From positions 2,472,239 through 2,536,238 of the forward strand of contig JAESIW010000207.1 in assembly GCA_016802295.1 (NCBI GenBank): DNA of 64,000 bases, given 5' to 3'. Origin of the DNA: Brachionus rotundiformis (taxonomy: Eukaryota; Rotifera; Eurotatoria; Ploima; Brachionidae). The position numbers and the translations under genes are program-made. The notes under the pieces are model-generated. The model did no database searches. It was not told where the DNA came from and saw only the letters and a program-made list of their open reading frames with translations. Each line of letters starts with the position of its first letter. The stretch's first letter is position 1. Of this stretch, positions 1-10,936 are shown piece by piece.

Positions 1-3000
1 CCAATGTGGTAACTTTAATTATTCATTGAATAATTGCTTATCTATAATGATTCTATTTTTATTGAATTAGTTTATTTTTTAATTGTTTGTATTCTAATAT
101 TTAATATTTATAATTTTAGATAATTCGAATTTTAAATTTTAAAAAATTTTATTCAAAAAATATTCTTTATTTCTCATCTTAAATAAATGATTATTTTTCA
201 AAAAATTTAATATTTAACTAGAAAGATGGTTTATTGGTTATATCCTGCAAAAATTAGAATAATGGTTAAAAATCTAATTTCAAAGTTAATAAAAATAAAA
301 TGAAGTATTATTTTTGAATTCAAAGTTTCCGTCAATATCTGCTTGAATTTAAAGCTTTAAATTAAACAAATTTAGCAATTTTTTTCAAAAAAATTTATTT
401 TAGTTTACTAAAATCTAGAGAATAATTATATTTTAATTTTTTTCTCCTAATTTCACGAGAAAGTGAACTCAAACAGATCTTGACGGAAACAAAAGAGACG
501 GCTGAAAATGTCAGTTGCTAAAGTCTTTGATGCGCTTTCAGAATCTTGGTCGATCTTATTGTAAAAATAAAGGGAAGGCATCAAAACTCAACTTTGAATT
601 CAAAAAATTTGATTCTTCGTATTATTGTGTATTACTTGACAAAAAATGATTAAAATTTTTTTGATAATTTATGTTATTGTAGCTTAAAGTCTCGAATATC
701 CATAAAGGGGTCGATTATTATATCAAGCTTTTGTAATCATTAGTTATATGAATTTGAATACTTTCACATTTTTGAGTTGATCACTTTCCGGTCCACAGTA
801 TCCAAAGAGGTCAAAATATCTGTACTCTATTGTATTTTTGGACGGAGAAAAACTAATAACAAAGTTCGATTTCAGGTTCAAAATGTCCTTTCAAATTTTA
901 TTGAAAAAAAAAATTCTTGATATTTTATTTTAAATAAAAGATTAATGGTTATTCAATTTGTTATCTCTTTATAAATTATATTTTGAAATTTTCAGACGAA
1001 GGCATTCAAAAGTGATCAAATACAAATTAGGTTAAAAATTTCTCGGATAATTAGCTCTTAAATCTTGTCGTAAATGAATATCTATATTTAATACGATATA
1101 TGATAAATTTGAATTGAAAAGATTTTGTTTTTTTGGTCTTAAATTTAGATTGATTTAATGAACTAATCAATTTTATGTATTATGCAACTCAAAAATGTTT
1201 AAACTTTGATTTTTTTTCTCTTTTTATTTTTATTAAATGAATAATAAGCACCATAATTGATGTGATTAAATTTTAAAATTTTAAACATGAAAAAACACAT
1301 AAAATTTGCATAGCTTAATTATGTAATTGTTCAGATGGCATGACAATTTTAGTTTAGTTTGTAACCAAGAAGATTTTCCAAATGAGCAATTATAAATATT
1401 TAAAATATTTTCATTATCAAATAATATCAAATTATCTTTTGCATATTATATTTAGCTTCACATTTCACTTTTTGTATTTGAATTAGCTCAAAGTATAGAA
1501 AAAATTTGAAAATTTTTATTTTACTAATCTTGACAATAATCAAATTTGTCACACAACCAAGTAATAAAAAAATATTTTTCGCAATTTTTTCCATTCTAAA
1601 TATTTTATAATGTTGAAAAAAATAAGCTTTAGGAACCAGAATTTTTCGATCAAGCCCGAGGCTCTTTGCGTCTTTAACTACTAAAACTTTGTCCAAGTTG
1701 AGTACGGAACTATATTTTCTGCCAAGAAAAAGTAATTCAGAGCATCACTTTTTAGCTTATTAATCATTTTTTAAAATGGTTTTGGAAACTAAATTTAATT
1801 TTATAGATTTAAGCATATTATTTATTTTTTAATTAAGTTATTCTAAATAAAAAAAAAGAGCTTTGTTTAAAATTCAATTTATTTAAGTGGGAAAACAAAA
1901 AAATTTTAAAATCCGGTAACCATGGCAAGACTGAGAAATTTGGTCTCCAAAAAGCCATGCCCTTGCTGCATATTATTTAAAATTTATAAATATATATATA
2001 TAAAAAAAATATAAAATTTATTCTATTTGCGTTTTTATTTTGTTTCCAAATCCATATCTTACCTTAATTGAATTCATCTAATGATTAAAAATTTAAATTT
2101 TTTGCGCAATTTAAATTTAAAATAAAGTTTCAATATTTGATTGTTCAAATAGAAGTAGTCAGCACGGCTTTGTGCTACGGCCTAGAGCAAATATTGATTG
2201 TTTGACTCTAATAAATAAGCAATTATAGGAACCTATTTAACCCAAGATGCTTGTCTTGAGTTTTAGCTCAATTTGGAAACTTATTGCATAATTTGTGCTC
2301 ACGAGTGGCTCTGGTAGCCGACATCTCCTGGAGCTGCCGACTCTCAACTAAATTACTAGCAGCTCTCATGACTCCAGATCTCTCTCAAAATTGGTACACA
2401 AAGGAAAACAAACAAACTATATTCTCTTAATTACTTGGATACCAATCTTAATCAATTTAATTTAATCTACAGGATGTGTAGCCAAGTTTTTTTTTCCAAT
2501 TTTTTTCTTTTCATTTAAAAATCCGATAACTTTATTTGTTCCTAGTTTGTTTGTTTATTCAAGTTAGTTATCGATTTGACCAAAAATTGACTTGACTACC
2601 TTGGCAACCGTACTACTCATAATTGCACTAATCAAACAAAAATTGAAACTCAGTACACTTTTAAGTTACTTTTTTTCTTTCTAAGCCTAACAAAATTAAA
2701 TATTAACTAAACTTTCTTGTGTGTGTTGTTAATTGTAGAAACTTGAAATTATATTTTTCAGATATGTTCCAACCTGAAAGCTATCAACAACTAAAATAAC
2801 AATAACAACTACTGCTACGACAACAACGATTTAATTTGATTCGATAGACGTCGACTTTGATGACTTAGTCATATGGTGACGGAGAGTTTATTATCGGGTA
2901 TTTAAAGACATTGCTACTAAACTCATTTCAAATCATTTCGAAATTCAGCCCGATTTTGGTTGCTAGATGCCACAAGAAATGCGAAAGCCATTTGAATAAT

Positions 3001-4489
3001 AGTTGCGTCATACCACACAGATACCTTTGCCAAATTAAAATCAGAATTTTATTTTTAAATTTTATTTTATTTTTTTTCTAATTTAAAAAATATGTTTTTT
3101 TTTTTTCTTTTTTTTAAAGAAAAATGTTATTCATTTAATGTATTTTTGAAATTTTTCTCTTGGCGTTGTTCTTATCCAACACTAGACTGTTGACTACATT
3201 GTTCTACAACTTGATGGTTCAAATTTGTGTAGAACATAGCATTGAGATGTATTGTTAACTAACCGTAGATTTTAAGACAGTTTAGATGGTTATCTAAATT
3301 TGGTTGGTTAATTTTACGTCTACACTGCCATTGTTTCTACTTTCATCCATGGTTATTACATTCAGAACTTAATTAATTAAGCTCCCAATTAGAGACACAT
3401 GGAAATACTTTACCCTCTTGTTGGTCAACTAGGGAGAAAATTTATTTTGTTAATGGTCGTGATTAATTTTTTATGGTTATGTGTATATTAATAAAATTCT
3501 TTCATTAACTAAATAATTTATTCTGATATTTTAATTTGTCAAACTAAATGAGGAAATATTTGACCAAGAAGCCAACGGAAAGTCAGTTATGGCCCATCAG
3601 ATGATGGCCAGATAAACAATTAAGTAAAAAAAAAGAGGCGAAAAATCTTGAAGCGTCAAGCCGTACTTTTTATTTGTTTTTATAAATTCTTTTTTATTAT
3701 TAATACTTGATCGCTACAATCAAAAAAAATTAAATTCCTCATGTGTGATGTAGAATTTATATGATAAAACAAGTAATATTAAATTTAAGATTATTTTAAA
3801 TTTTAATTTTGTTGTTTATCATTAAAAAATTTAAAATTATAATTAAAATCACTAATATTTTATTCTGGTTTAATTTGTATCAAGTAATACCAATCATATA
3901 TTTGTCAAGTTTTCTAGATTATTTTATTTTTTGTTTAAAAACAAGTTTTTATTTTTAAGATTTAAAAAATAAAGTTTGAGATTATTTTTCAATTTTTTAA
4001 TGATAATTTTTATAATGTTAATAATAAATATATTATAATTTAAAAGCTTAAGATCTTTTAAAAAAATTCTGTCATATTGGTAAGAATTATTTTTTCATTT
4101 TTACAGGAAAGCATATTTTCATGTTAAATAAATTGTTTTAAAAAGTTAATAAATAAAATAATAAATGATTAAAATTCAAATTTCCTATTTCTTGATTGTT
4201 TCCTTTTTAATAAAAATAAAATTTTTACTTTTAAGTTGAAAAAATCGATTTTTTTGTACTTTTTAAACACTTATTCTCTTAGTTTGTTCGAAAAACTTGA
4301 CAAAACTATTAACTTTATAAACAAAGTACTTATCTGTAACTTAAGAATTTTGAAAAAAATACTTTTGATTGCAATTAATCATTGAATTTCGAGTAAATAA
4401 AAGCACCTTTACAATTTTAATATTAATAATCTCTAATTTAAGCTAGATTTTCAATTCAAAATAAAATAAAGTTCAATAAAACTGTCAGA
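1..4489. other. AT-rich intergenic region, no gene seen
   Basis: I see no supportable coding exon here. The longest open stretch (minus strand near 1427-1696) is low-complexity and has no recognisable family. Two somewhat GC-richer islands (about 2150-2350 and 2860-2990) stand out from the A/T background but resemble nothing I can name; they could be decayed repeats or regulatory DNA. A weak 25-bp inverted repeat lies at 325-349/466-490 and is listed separately. Confidence 0.6.
325..490. repeat. Possible MITE with ~25-bp imperfect terminal inverted repeats
   Basis: The left end GTTTCCGTCAATATCTGCTT and the reverse complement of the right end (GTTTCCGTCAAGATCTGTTT) agree over about 25 bp with three mismatches. 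They bound a 166-bp AT-rich segment. No convincing target-site duplication is visible, so this may be an old, eroded element or a chance inverted repeat. Confidence 0.35.
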
Positions 4490-4499
4490 ATGAAATGCT

Positions 4500-5200
4500 T
4501 TAAAAAATGGATTACACCTTGGAGGCTGAATACGGCTTGTTGGCATCAGATTTTCGTGTTGACATTATATACATTGATTTCTCGAAAGCGTTTGATAAAA
4601 TTTCACTCACTTAACTATTATTTAGTCTAAAACAATATGGATTTGGTAAAAATATTCTAAGATGGATTGGTGAATTTCTGCGCTTGGGTCCTCAACTATT
4701 TATATTCATTATTTATATCAATAAAATGCTTTAACTAATTGAAAATGATTGTAAAGCCTATGCAGACGGCACAGAAATTTTTTCATCAAATTTAAAAGCT
4801 TAAAAAGTATCTCGGAATAATCATAAAACATGATATAAAATGGAACATCCAAGTTAGAAATAGTACTGCTAAAGCGAATAAGATTATTAGTTTGATCAAA
4901 AAATCACAACGCTACAGTTTTTTACAAATTCCTTGTTAGTCTACATTTAATATGCCATTAGCTCATGGTATTTATACTTGGTAAAAGATATAAATGAGAT
5001 AGATAAAGTTCATAGAAGAGCGACTAGACTGGTGCCTGAGCTAACAAGTTAAAGAAATAATATCTTACCAATTTTCACGACAATCTGGAACAAATTGCCA
5101 ATTGGCATTATTAATGCATGGAATTGGAGCAGTTTTAAGGCTAAATTGGATGTCCGGATGGAAAAAAACTTTTATTATATTAATACTGCTATCTTTCAGT
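4500..5200 (+). mobile_element. Degenerate non-LTR retrotransposon (reverse transcriptase relic)
   Basis: Translation in shifting frames gives reverse-transcriptase motifs in the right order: a YIDFSKAFDKI block near 4555-4600, the line LKQYGFGKNILRWI near 4626-4665, an IIYINKML-like block near 4707-4730, and YADG in place of the catalytic YADD near 4757-4770. A KYLGIIIKHDIKWN block follows near 4806-4850. In-frame stops and frameshifts are frequent and the second catalytic Asp of YADD reads Gly, so it is a dead copy. The motif style fits the Jockey/CR1 group of LINE-like elements (inference). Neither end is clear. Confidence 0.8.
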
Positions 5201-6047
5201 CTTTTTAATTTATTAAAATTTTTGATTACTAAAAATGACCAGCAAATTGATAGATTTAATTAAAATATTTCTCAATTTTTAGCACAAAAAAATCATTTAT
5301 TCAACTTTCTAATAAATTTATCATATGTTTTGATTAGCACTTCATGACCTAAGAAGTCTTTTGAGCTTCTTTTTAAAAATTCAAATTCTTGAAATATCTT
5401 AAAAAAATTATCATATTATAAATTTCTAATTTATTTATAAAATTGTATTTTCTTAAGATAGAAATTTGACCAACAAACTTCCTTTAAAGAATGGACTACA
5501 AAAATAAATTAATAAAAATATAATGCATTGTATTAGATTTTATTAAAAATTATTTTGAAAAAATTTATTTTCTAGTAAATATATTTTGAATTTGACTTTT
5601 TCTATTTAGCTAATTTTAGCAGTAAAATCAAACATTTAATCAGTCAATTATACGTGTTTTTAATTTTTATTCTAATAAAAATCAAGTGAAATTATTTTTA
5701 GAATTTTAAAAAATAAGTGACAGATAATAAACAAACATTTGAAATTATTTCATAATTTGGTGCAAGTAGATGAACATCAATTTGGCAACACGAGATAAAA
5801 GTTAACATTCAACTTAAGCAATTTCTAGAAATAATTGCATTTAAACTGCAACTAAGCAAAAAAATTTGGCAATACCTGGTTCAAAATTCACTTACTTACA
5901 TCTATAGTACTAATGCGCTCACTTATTTCAAATGCATGTACTACCAAGCTCATAGATAAATAGCTTGGCAAAAGCATTTTAAATATACACGTTTTTACAA
6001 ACTAGAAGCAATAAAATTTTTAAAACTAAAAAATTTGAACTAAAAAA
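5201..6047. other. Intergenic / upstream region of eEF1-gamma
   Basis: AT-rich DNA with no coding exon that I can support. It includes the promoter and 5' untranslated region of the downstream elongation-factor gene, but no specific promoter motif can be assigned. Confidence 0.5.
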
Positions 6048-8007
6048 ATGGTCGCTGGTGTAAGTTGGAATTTTTTTGCTTAAATATCTAAATCAGTAAG
6101 AAAAGATCACCTTGAGTTGTTCGATTGCTGTGATTAAAAACTTAGGACACCTTTCGACTTATGATGAAACAAATCCTAAAATAAATGCGTTACTTACTTA
6201 TCTATGAGCAATCGAGTGTTACCAAAACGTGGTCTTTACCTACGTGTGCTGATTTACTTACACACAAAACTATTTTTTGTTTTTTTTTACTAATAGACTT
6301 TATATACATATGCAGAGAGCAGCCGAGCTGTCAAAGTTCGCGTAGCAGCCGCCTACGGAGGCAATGAGTTGAAAGTTGTGGAAGTCCGGCCAGGAGACAA
6401 ATCACACCCTCATGTACCATCATTCGAGACCAATGACAAAAAAGTTCAGCTAATGGAAGCGAACGCAATCGCTTTCTATTTGGCCAGCGAGCAACTTAGG
6501 GGATCAAGCACCGAGCAGCAGGCTCAGGTGCTTCAGTGGCTCAACTACGGCAGCACCGATGTGTACTCGGCTGTTGCCTCGTGGGTCTTTCCGGCTCTCA
6601 GCTTGGTCGAGACAACTCCACAAAATCTCCAACGAGCCAAAGAGGACTTGAAACAAGTTTTCTCTTGTTTGAACGAACACTTGAAGACACGCACCTTTTT
6701 GGTTGGCGAGAGACTTTCTCTGGCCGATGTTGCCGTGGCCGCCGATTTGTTGCTGGCCTATGAACATGTTGCTGATGAAAAATTCCGAAAAGGATTCTCA
6801 AATACAAACAGATGGTTCACAACTGTGGTAAATCAAGCCAATTTTAAAAAAGTTGCCGGTCAAGTCAAGCTTGCTGAGAGATGTGCCGAATTCAATGCCG
6901 AAGCGTATGCCAAAAACAAGAAAGAAATTCAAGCGGCCAACAAACCAGCGAAGCAAGAAAAACCAAAGTCAGAGGCCAAGAAGGCTGAGCCGAAGAAGAA
7001 GGAGAAAGAAGAGGAGGAAGAAGATGACCTAGCTGTCAAAGAAGAGCCAAAAAGCGATCCATTTGCTGCCATGCCAAAGGGGTAGGCATTGCTTTTTTTG
7101 CTCAGTTGTCTGCTGTGATTAAAAACTTAGGACACCTTTCGACTTTTGATGAAACAAATCCTAAAATAAATGCGTTACTTACTATTTTATGAGCAGACAA
7201 AAAAAATGACACCATCTTAATTTAATTTCTTTTGTAAAGTACCTTTATCATGGATGAATTCAAACGTGAATATTCCAACAAAGATACCTTGACTGTTGCC
7301 ATACCATACTTGTGGAGTCACTTTGACAAAGAGTGCTATTCAATGTGGTTCTGTGAATACAAGTACCCAGAAGAATTGACATTGACATTTATGTCATCTA
7401 ATTTGGTCGGAGGTAATTACCAGAACTTAGATCAAATAGATAAAGATTGCTGTGATTAAAAACTTAGGACACCTTTCGACTTTTGATGAAACAAATCCTA
7501 AACTAAATGCGTTACTTACTTATCTATGAGCAATCTAAAACTTACTTTATATGACAAAATAAACTTAACATTTTTTCTGATTAAGGTATGTTTCAGCGTA
7601 TTGAAAAGTTGCGTAAAAATGCCTTCGCCAGCATGATTGTCTACGGTACGAACAACAACAATCAAATTGCTGGTCTTTGGATTTGGAAAGGACAAGAACT
7701 AGTCTTTCCAGTAAGTTAAGCTTTGCTCTCAACCAGACTAGAGTGATGTATTTAAATAACTTTCGTTCTACTGTTAAACAGTAATGAAGAAAACTTCAGC
7801 TGACTAGTCTCAATTAATCTAAGTATTGATTTTAATGTATTGTTTAAATTTTAGTTGTGCCAAGACTGGACCACCGATTACGAGTCGTATACATGGAAAA
7901 AACTGAATCCCGATGATGAAAATGACAGAAAGTTAGTCAACCAATTCTTGTTATGGGAAGGCGACTTGAATGGAAAGAAGTTTGACAGCGGCAAAATCTT
8001 CAAATAA
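6048..8007 (+). CDS. EEF1G: Elongation factor 1-gamma (eEF1G)
   Basis: This is the structural GST-like subunit of the eEF1B nucleotide-exchange complex, which helps recycle GTP on eEF1A in translation. The exons I support are 6048-6059 (MVAG, or ending at 6057), 6316/6318-7081, 7240-7412, 7586-7710 and 7855-8007. The N-terminal half is a glutathione-S-transferase fold (block EANAIAFYLASEQLRG and the LKTRTFLVGERLSLADVAVA signature). A Lys/Glu-rich linker follows. The conserved EF1G domain begins TFIMDEFKREYSNKDTL and ends GQELVFP, YESYTWKKL and FDSGKIFK. The exons from 6318 total 1215 nt, in frame to the stop. The extreme N-terminus is uncertain: the usual LYTYPEN strand is not clearly encoded, and the segment before VPSFE is about 15 residues shorter than in most animals. 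A 27-nt micro-exon at 6217-6243 is possible but would overlap an intronic RNA stem. Three of the four introns carry a snoRNA-like element. Confidence 0.93.
6121..6215 (+). ncRNA. Box C/D-like snoRNA, copy 1, in eEF1G intron 1
   Basis: This 95-nt element is closed by an 8-bp terminal stem (TCGATTGC with GCAATCGA). Just inside the stem lie a C-like box GTGATTA (6130-6136; consensus RTGATGA) and a D-like box ATGA (6204-6207; consensus CTGA). An internal perfect C' box ATGATGA sits at 6161-6167, preceded by a possible D' TCGA (6154-6157). The segment CTTAGGACACCT (6141-6152) is antisense to the conserved 28S stretch AGGTGTCCTAAG. TGCGTTAC (6186-6193) is antisense to GTAACGCA, which lies directly 5' of it in 28S rRNA. 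This points to a 2'-O-methylation guide processed from the spliced intron. The box C and D deviations are the main reason for caution. Confidence 0.75.
7106..7200 (+). ncRNA. Box C/D-like snoRNA, copy 2, in eEF1G intron 2
   Basis: This second copy is nearly identical in its core to copy 1. Its terminal stem is different but again perfectly paired: TTGTCTGC (7106-7113) with GCAGACAA (7193-7200). The C-like box is GTGATTA (7115-7121), the 28S-complementary segment CTTAGGACACCT is at 7126-7137, the C' box is TTGATGA and the D-like box ATGA is at 7189-7192. It lies wholly inside a GT-AG intron (7082-7239). About 47 nt separate the D box from the 3' splice site, a spacing typical of intron-encoded C/D snoRNAs. 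Confidence 0.78.
7444..7536 (+). ncRNA. Box C/D-like snoRNA, copy 3, in eEF1G intron 3
   Basis: This third copy is bounded by a 7-bp stem AGATTGC/GCAATCT. The core matches the other two copies apart from single substitutions (CTAAACTAAAT for CTAAAATAAAT). The C-like box GTGATTA, the antisense segments CTTAGGACACCT and TGCGTTAC, the C' box TTGATGA and the D-like box ATGA are all kept. It sits in a GT-AG intron (7413-7585), with about 56 nt from the D box to the acceptor. The last intron of the gene (7711-7854) has no such element. Confidence 0.78.
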
Positions 8008-9763
8008 AATTATTTATTACCATGGTTTAAATTAAAATTTTGAATAAAAGTCATATTTTATATATTATTTTAGTTTTGAAATAAAAAAAGGTTTATTTTT
8101 ATCTATCGTGTGTGAGACTATGAGATAGCTTTTATTTTAAATTTTAATTTAAATAAAAGATTTAAATTATAATTTGTCTTAATTATTTATTAATTTCTAA
8201 ATTAGAAAAAAGACTCAATATTTCTTAATTGTTTTAGAAGAATGACAAATTTAACCCTAAATTGTTACTTTTTACACATATTTATAGATAAAACATATAT
8301 TTTTTTAAACTTTTCTTATTAATGATTGTATTCCAAGTGATTATTAAGGGAAAGTAATTTTACCAAAAATTTAAATTTAAAATGTGCTTGTGTTGTGAAT
8401 TAAATTAAATTATTTAATTAAACAAATTATAAAATCATATACAAAAGTAAAACATTGAAATATTTGAGTTAATTTTTTTTTAAAATAATTATAGAAAGTC
8501 TGTGAAAATTTTTTATTATTAAATACTTGAATGATGTAAGCTTCTACATTGATCTCTTGATAACTTTATAAAGCTATCTTATGTCTTGTATAAAAAAAAG
8601 TATTTTCATAGTTTTTGATCTTGGCTCTTTAAGGTTCACTTTTCCTTAACACTCATACACTGCAGGAGTTTTTTCGGCTCTTTATACTAAATCTATTATA
8701 CTATTTGTTTTTTATTAAATAAATGTAATTATTTTTTAAAATTTTTTTTGCCATCTGATAATTAAAATCAAAAATATTTAATTTTTTTTTTTTAGTAAGT
8801 TAAACTGCGACTCGGAAAATACCTGAGTTAAATTAAATAATTATTTTATTTTTGTTACAAAATAAACTTATTTTTATGAAAAAGCAATTTAAAAGATAAG
8901 TTTACTTTAAGTTGTCCGAAAACCCCTCCGGTTTTAAAGGTTTATTTCAAAATTCTTTAGTTACTTTCCTTTAAACATTCTTTAAACATTCAGGTTAAAT
9001 ACGAATTAAGATTAAAATTGTTTTATAAACAAAAGATAACATTCTTTCCAGTATTCTATGCTGGAAAGAGTATAAACCATACTTTTCAAAAAACCTATTG
9101 ATATCATTAAAATTATGAGATTGTTGTTTTAGCATACTGATAAAACTTTTTTTCATACTGACAAAACTTTTCAGCATATCCCAAAAACCCTTAAAATTAT
9201 TTACTTTAAATTTTAAACTTAAACAATTTAAATATCCAGAAATAGAATCTTTTAGCCAGTTTAATTATTACCTTTTTTGAGAATTAGCACAGTAGGTTGT
9301 ATCAGTTATCACAATAAGGCAAAACAAATGTCTTAAAAAGTGTATTATTATAGAAGTTGATAAATAGAAATGTCTCTTACTGAGTGATTTTTTGTTTACA
9401 ATTTATAAGATACTTGAAGCAAGTTTTGAAAAAGTTTGTTAATAAATTTTATTTATTTATCCATTAATTTTTCAAATAAAAACATCAATTATTACTTTTT
9501 TTAAAATTAAATTTGAATTAAATAAAAATTATTAATCTTATAATTTAAAAATTCAAAAACTAATTTGTCTAGCTATAAATTAACCAATTGAAGTTAACAT
9601 TTTAAATATTTTTTACAAGGTTTCTTAAAATTTCTTACGAAATAAACGAGTTGTTATGAAATCATTAATTTACCAGTGAAACCATTTAATAACAATTTAT
9701 ATTCTATGATATAAAAATACTTGATTAAATGGTGTTAATTTTTACTTATTATTTAGTGTAAAA
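8008..9763. other. Intergenic, no gene seen
   Basis: This region holds the eEF1G 3' untranslated region (an AATAAA-like signal near 8041) and then long A/T-rich DNA. The only sizeable open frame (minus, near 8995-9177) is low-complexity and not supported. A short perfect hairpin CTTTCCAG...CTGGAAAG lies near 9046-9070; its significance is unknown. Confidence 0.5.
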
Positions 9764-10351
9764 ATGTCCGCACAAAATCAAAATTCTCTTGATAATATAA
9801 AAAATATAGGCCAGTACAGACAATTTCTGGGAAAAAATCAAGAAATACGAATCAAGAAAATATATCATGTAGTCTGTGAGAACGGACCTAAAAAACCTAT
9901 TGAAGAAACACCAAAACCAGCACCTCCTCCGGTCCAAAAAGTAATTCCGGTCCCAGTCAAAAAGAAAATAATTCCAGTTATTTTCAAAAAACAAAAAGCC
10001 GAAGTAAAACAAACACCAAAACTGATTATTCCAGACTCGGAGCCAGATATTCAACCAGTTATTCCACAACCAGTTAAGCCTTTTTACCAGCCTATTACTC
10101 AAATTGTAGAACAACCGTCATATTTACATCAAGTGCCACAAGTTAGACCACAGATAATTCCTTCAACATTGCCAATAGTTACCACTGTAGCTAAAAGACC
10201 ATCGGTTAATCAACAAGTTGGACAAACAGCGTTACACCAAAGCATTCCTGTGGTGACACAAAATTCCACAATAATTCCTCAACGAACTCAAGCAAATTAT
10301 GGCCCAGTATTTGAGGCACCCAGTCCGGTGGTTTATCAAGCAACTAACTAA
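9764..10351 (+). CDS. Pro/Val/Gln-rich hypothetical protein
   Basis: A single open frame of 195 codons with an ATG start just after an acceptor-like TTTAG, so a 5' untranslated exon is possible. I do not recognise a family. The first ~45 residues are mixed and Lys/Asn/Gln-rich and look partly helical. The remainder is low-complexity, dominated by Pro, Val, Ile, Lys and Gln (stretches such as KPAPPPVQKVIPVPVKKK), so it is probably disordered. There is no signal peptide and no membrane segment. A cytoskeletal or scaffolding role is conceivable but unsupported. The GC content is above the surrounding DNA, which supports real coding. Confidence 0.6.
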   Translation: MSAQNQNSLDNIKNIGQYRQFLGKNQEIRIKKIYHVVCENGPKKPIEETPKPAPPPVQKVIPVPVKKKIIPVIFKKQKAEVKQTPKLIIPDSEPDIQPVIPQPVKPFYQPITQIVEQPSYLHQVPQVRPQIIPSTLPIVTTVAKRPSVNQQVGQTALHQSIPVVTQNSTIIPQRTQANYGPVFEAPSPVVYQATN

Positions 10352-10936
10352 AAATTTAATTAATTTTGGTTAAAAAATTTATTTTACAAATGAAACAAAA
10401 ATTAAACTTTAAAAACATGGTCATAAATTTCTTTTCTAATTTGAATTCTAAATTTTTCCACTTCATTCTTAATAAAATTGGGTATTAATTTCGATTAAGT
10501 TTTAAACGAATAAAATTTTTACTTCAGACACGGTTAATTTTTCTTTTTGGACAAGTTTTGTGGCATAAAAAAGCATAAAAATGCCAGAATCACGTAAATT
10601 ACATTGTTTAACTATGTTCTTAAATATTATTTTGGAAATTATTATTTTCAATTATTGATGAAAATTTTGTTTAAAAATTTTTAGAAAGAAGATACGTAAT
10701 AAATATTATTAAAATAAATTTAAGGTATTTTGTTAAACAATTTAAACATGATTTCTTATTAAACAAACACCTTAAAAGAATCACATTAAAAAAAAGAGAA
10801 TACTTTTAGAAATAAAATAATTTGGAAAAATCCAAATTAATCCAATTAATTTCTATTCACTTATAGATGGTTTTATATGATAGCCAATTGATCTCTATAA
10901 CATATAATTTCAGAAATTAAAAATAAAATAAAATAC

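Noticed and set aside
6185..6367. Open frame reading through the first eEF1G intron region
   Set aside because: It runs across the snoRNA-like element and a Py-rich acceptor; its translation has no similarity to the expected protein.
6121..7536. The triplicated element as an introner or DNA transposon
   Set aside because: The copies lie inside larger GT-AG introns, end in copy-specific complementary stems rather than fixed inverted repeats, and carry 28S-complementary and TGATGA boxes. A snoRNA explains more of the pattern. A duplication origin for the copies is still likely.
9046..9070. Perfect 8-bp hairpin CTTTCCAG/CTGGAAAG as a possible structured RNA
   Set aside because: The stem is too short and isolated; such hairpins are expected by chance in this much AT-rich DNA.
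9749..10114. Minus-strand frame rich in Asn/Trp/Phe opposite the Pro-rich gene
   Set aside because: Its composition is what antisense of Pro/Lys/Gln codons gives; no family features.
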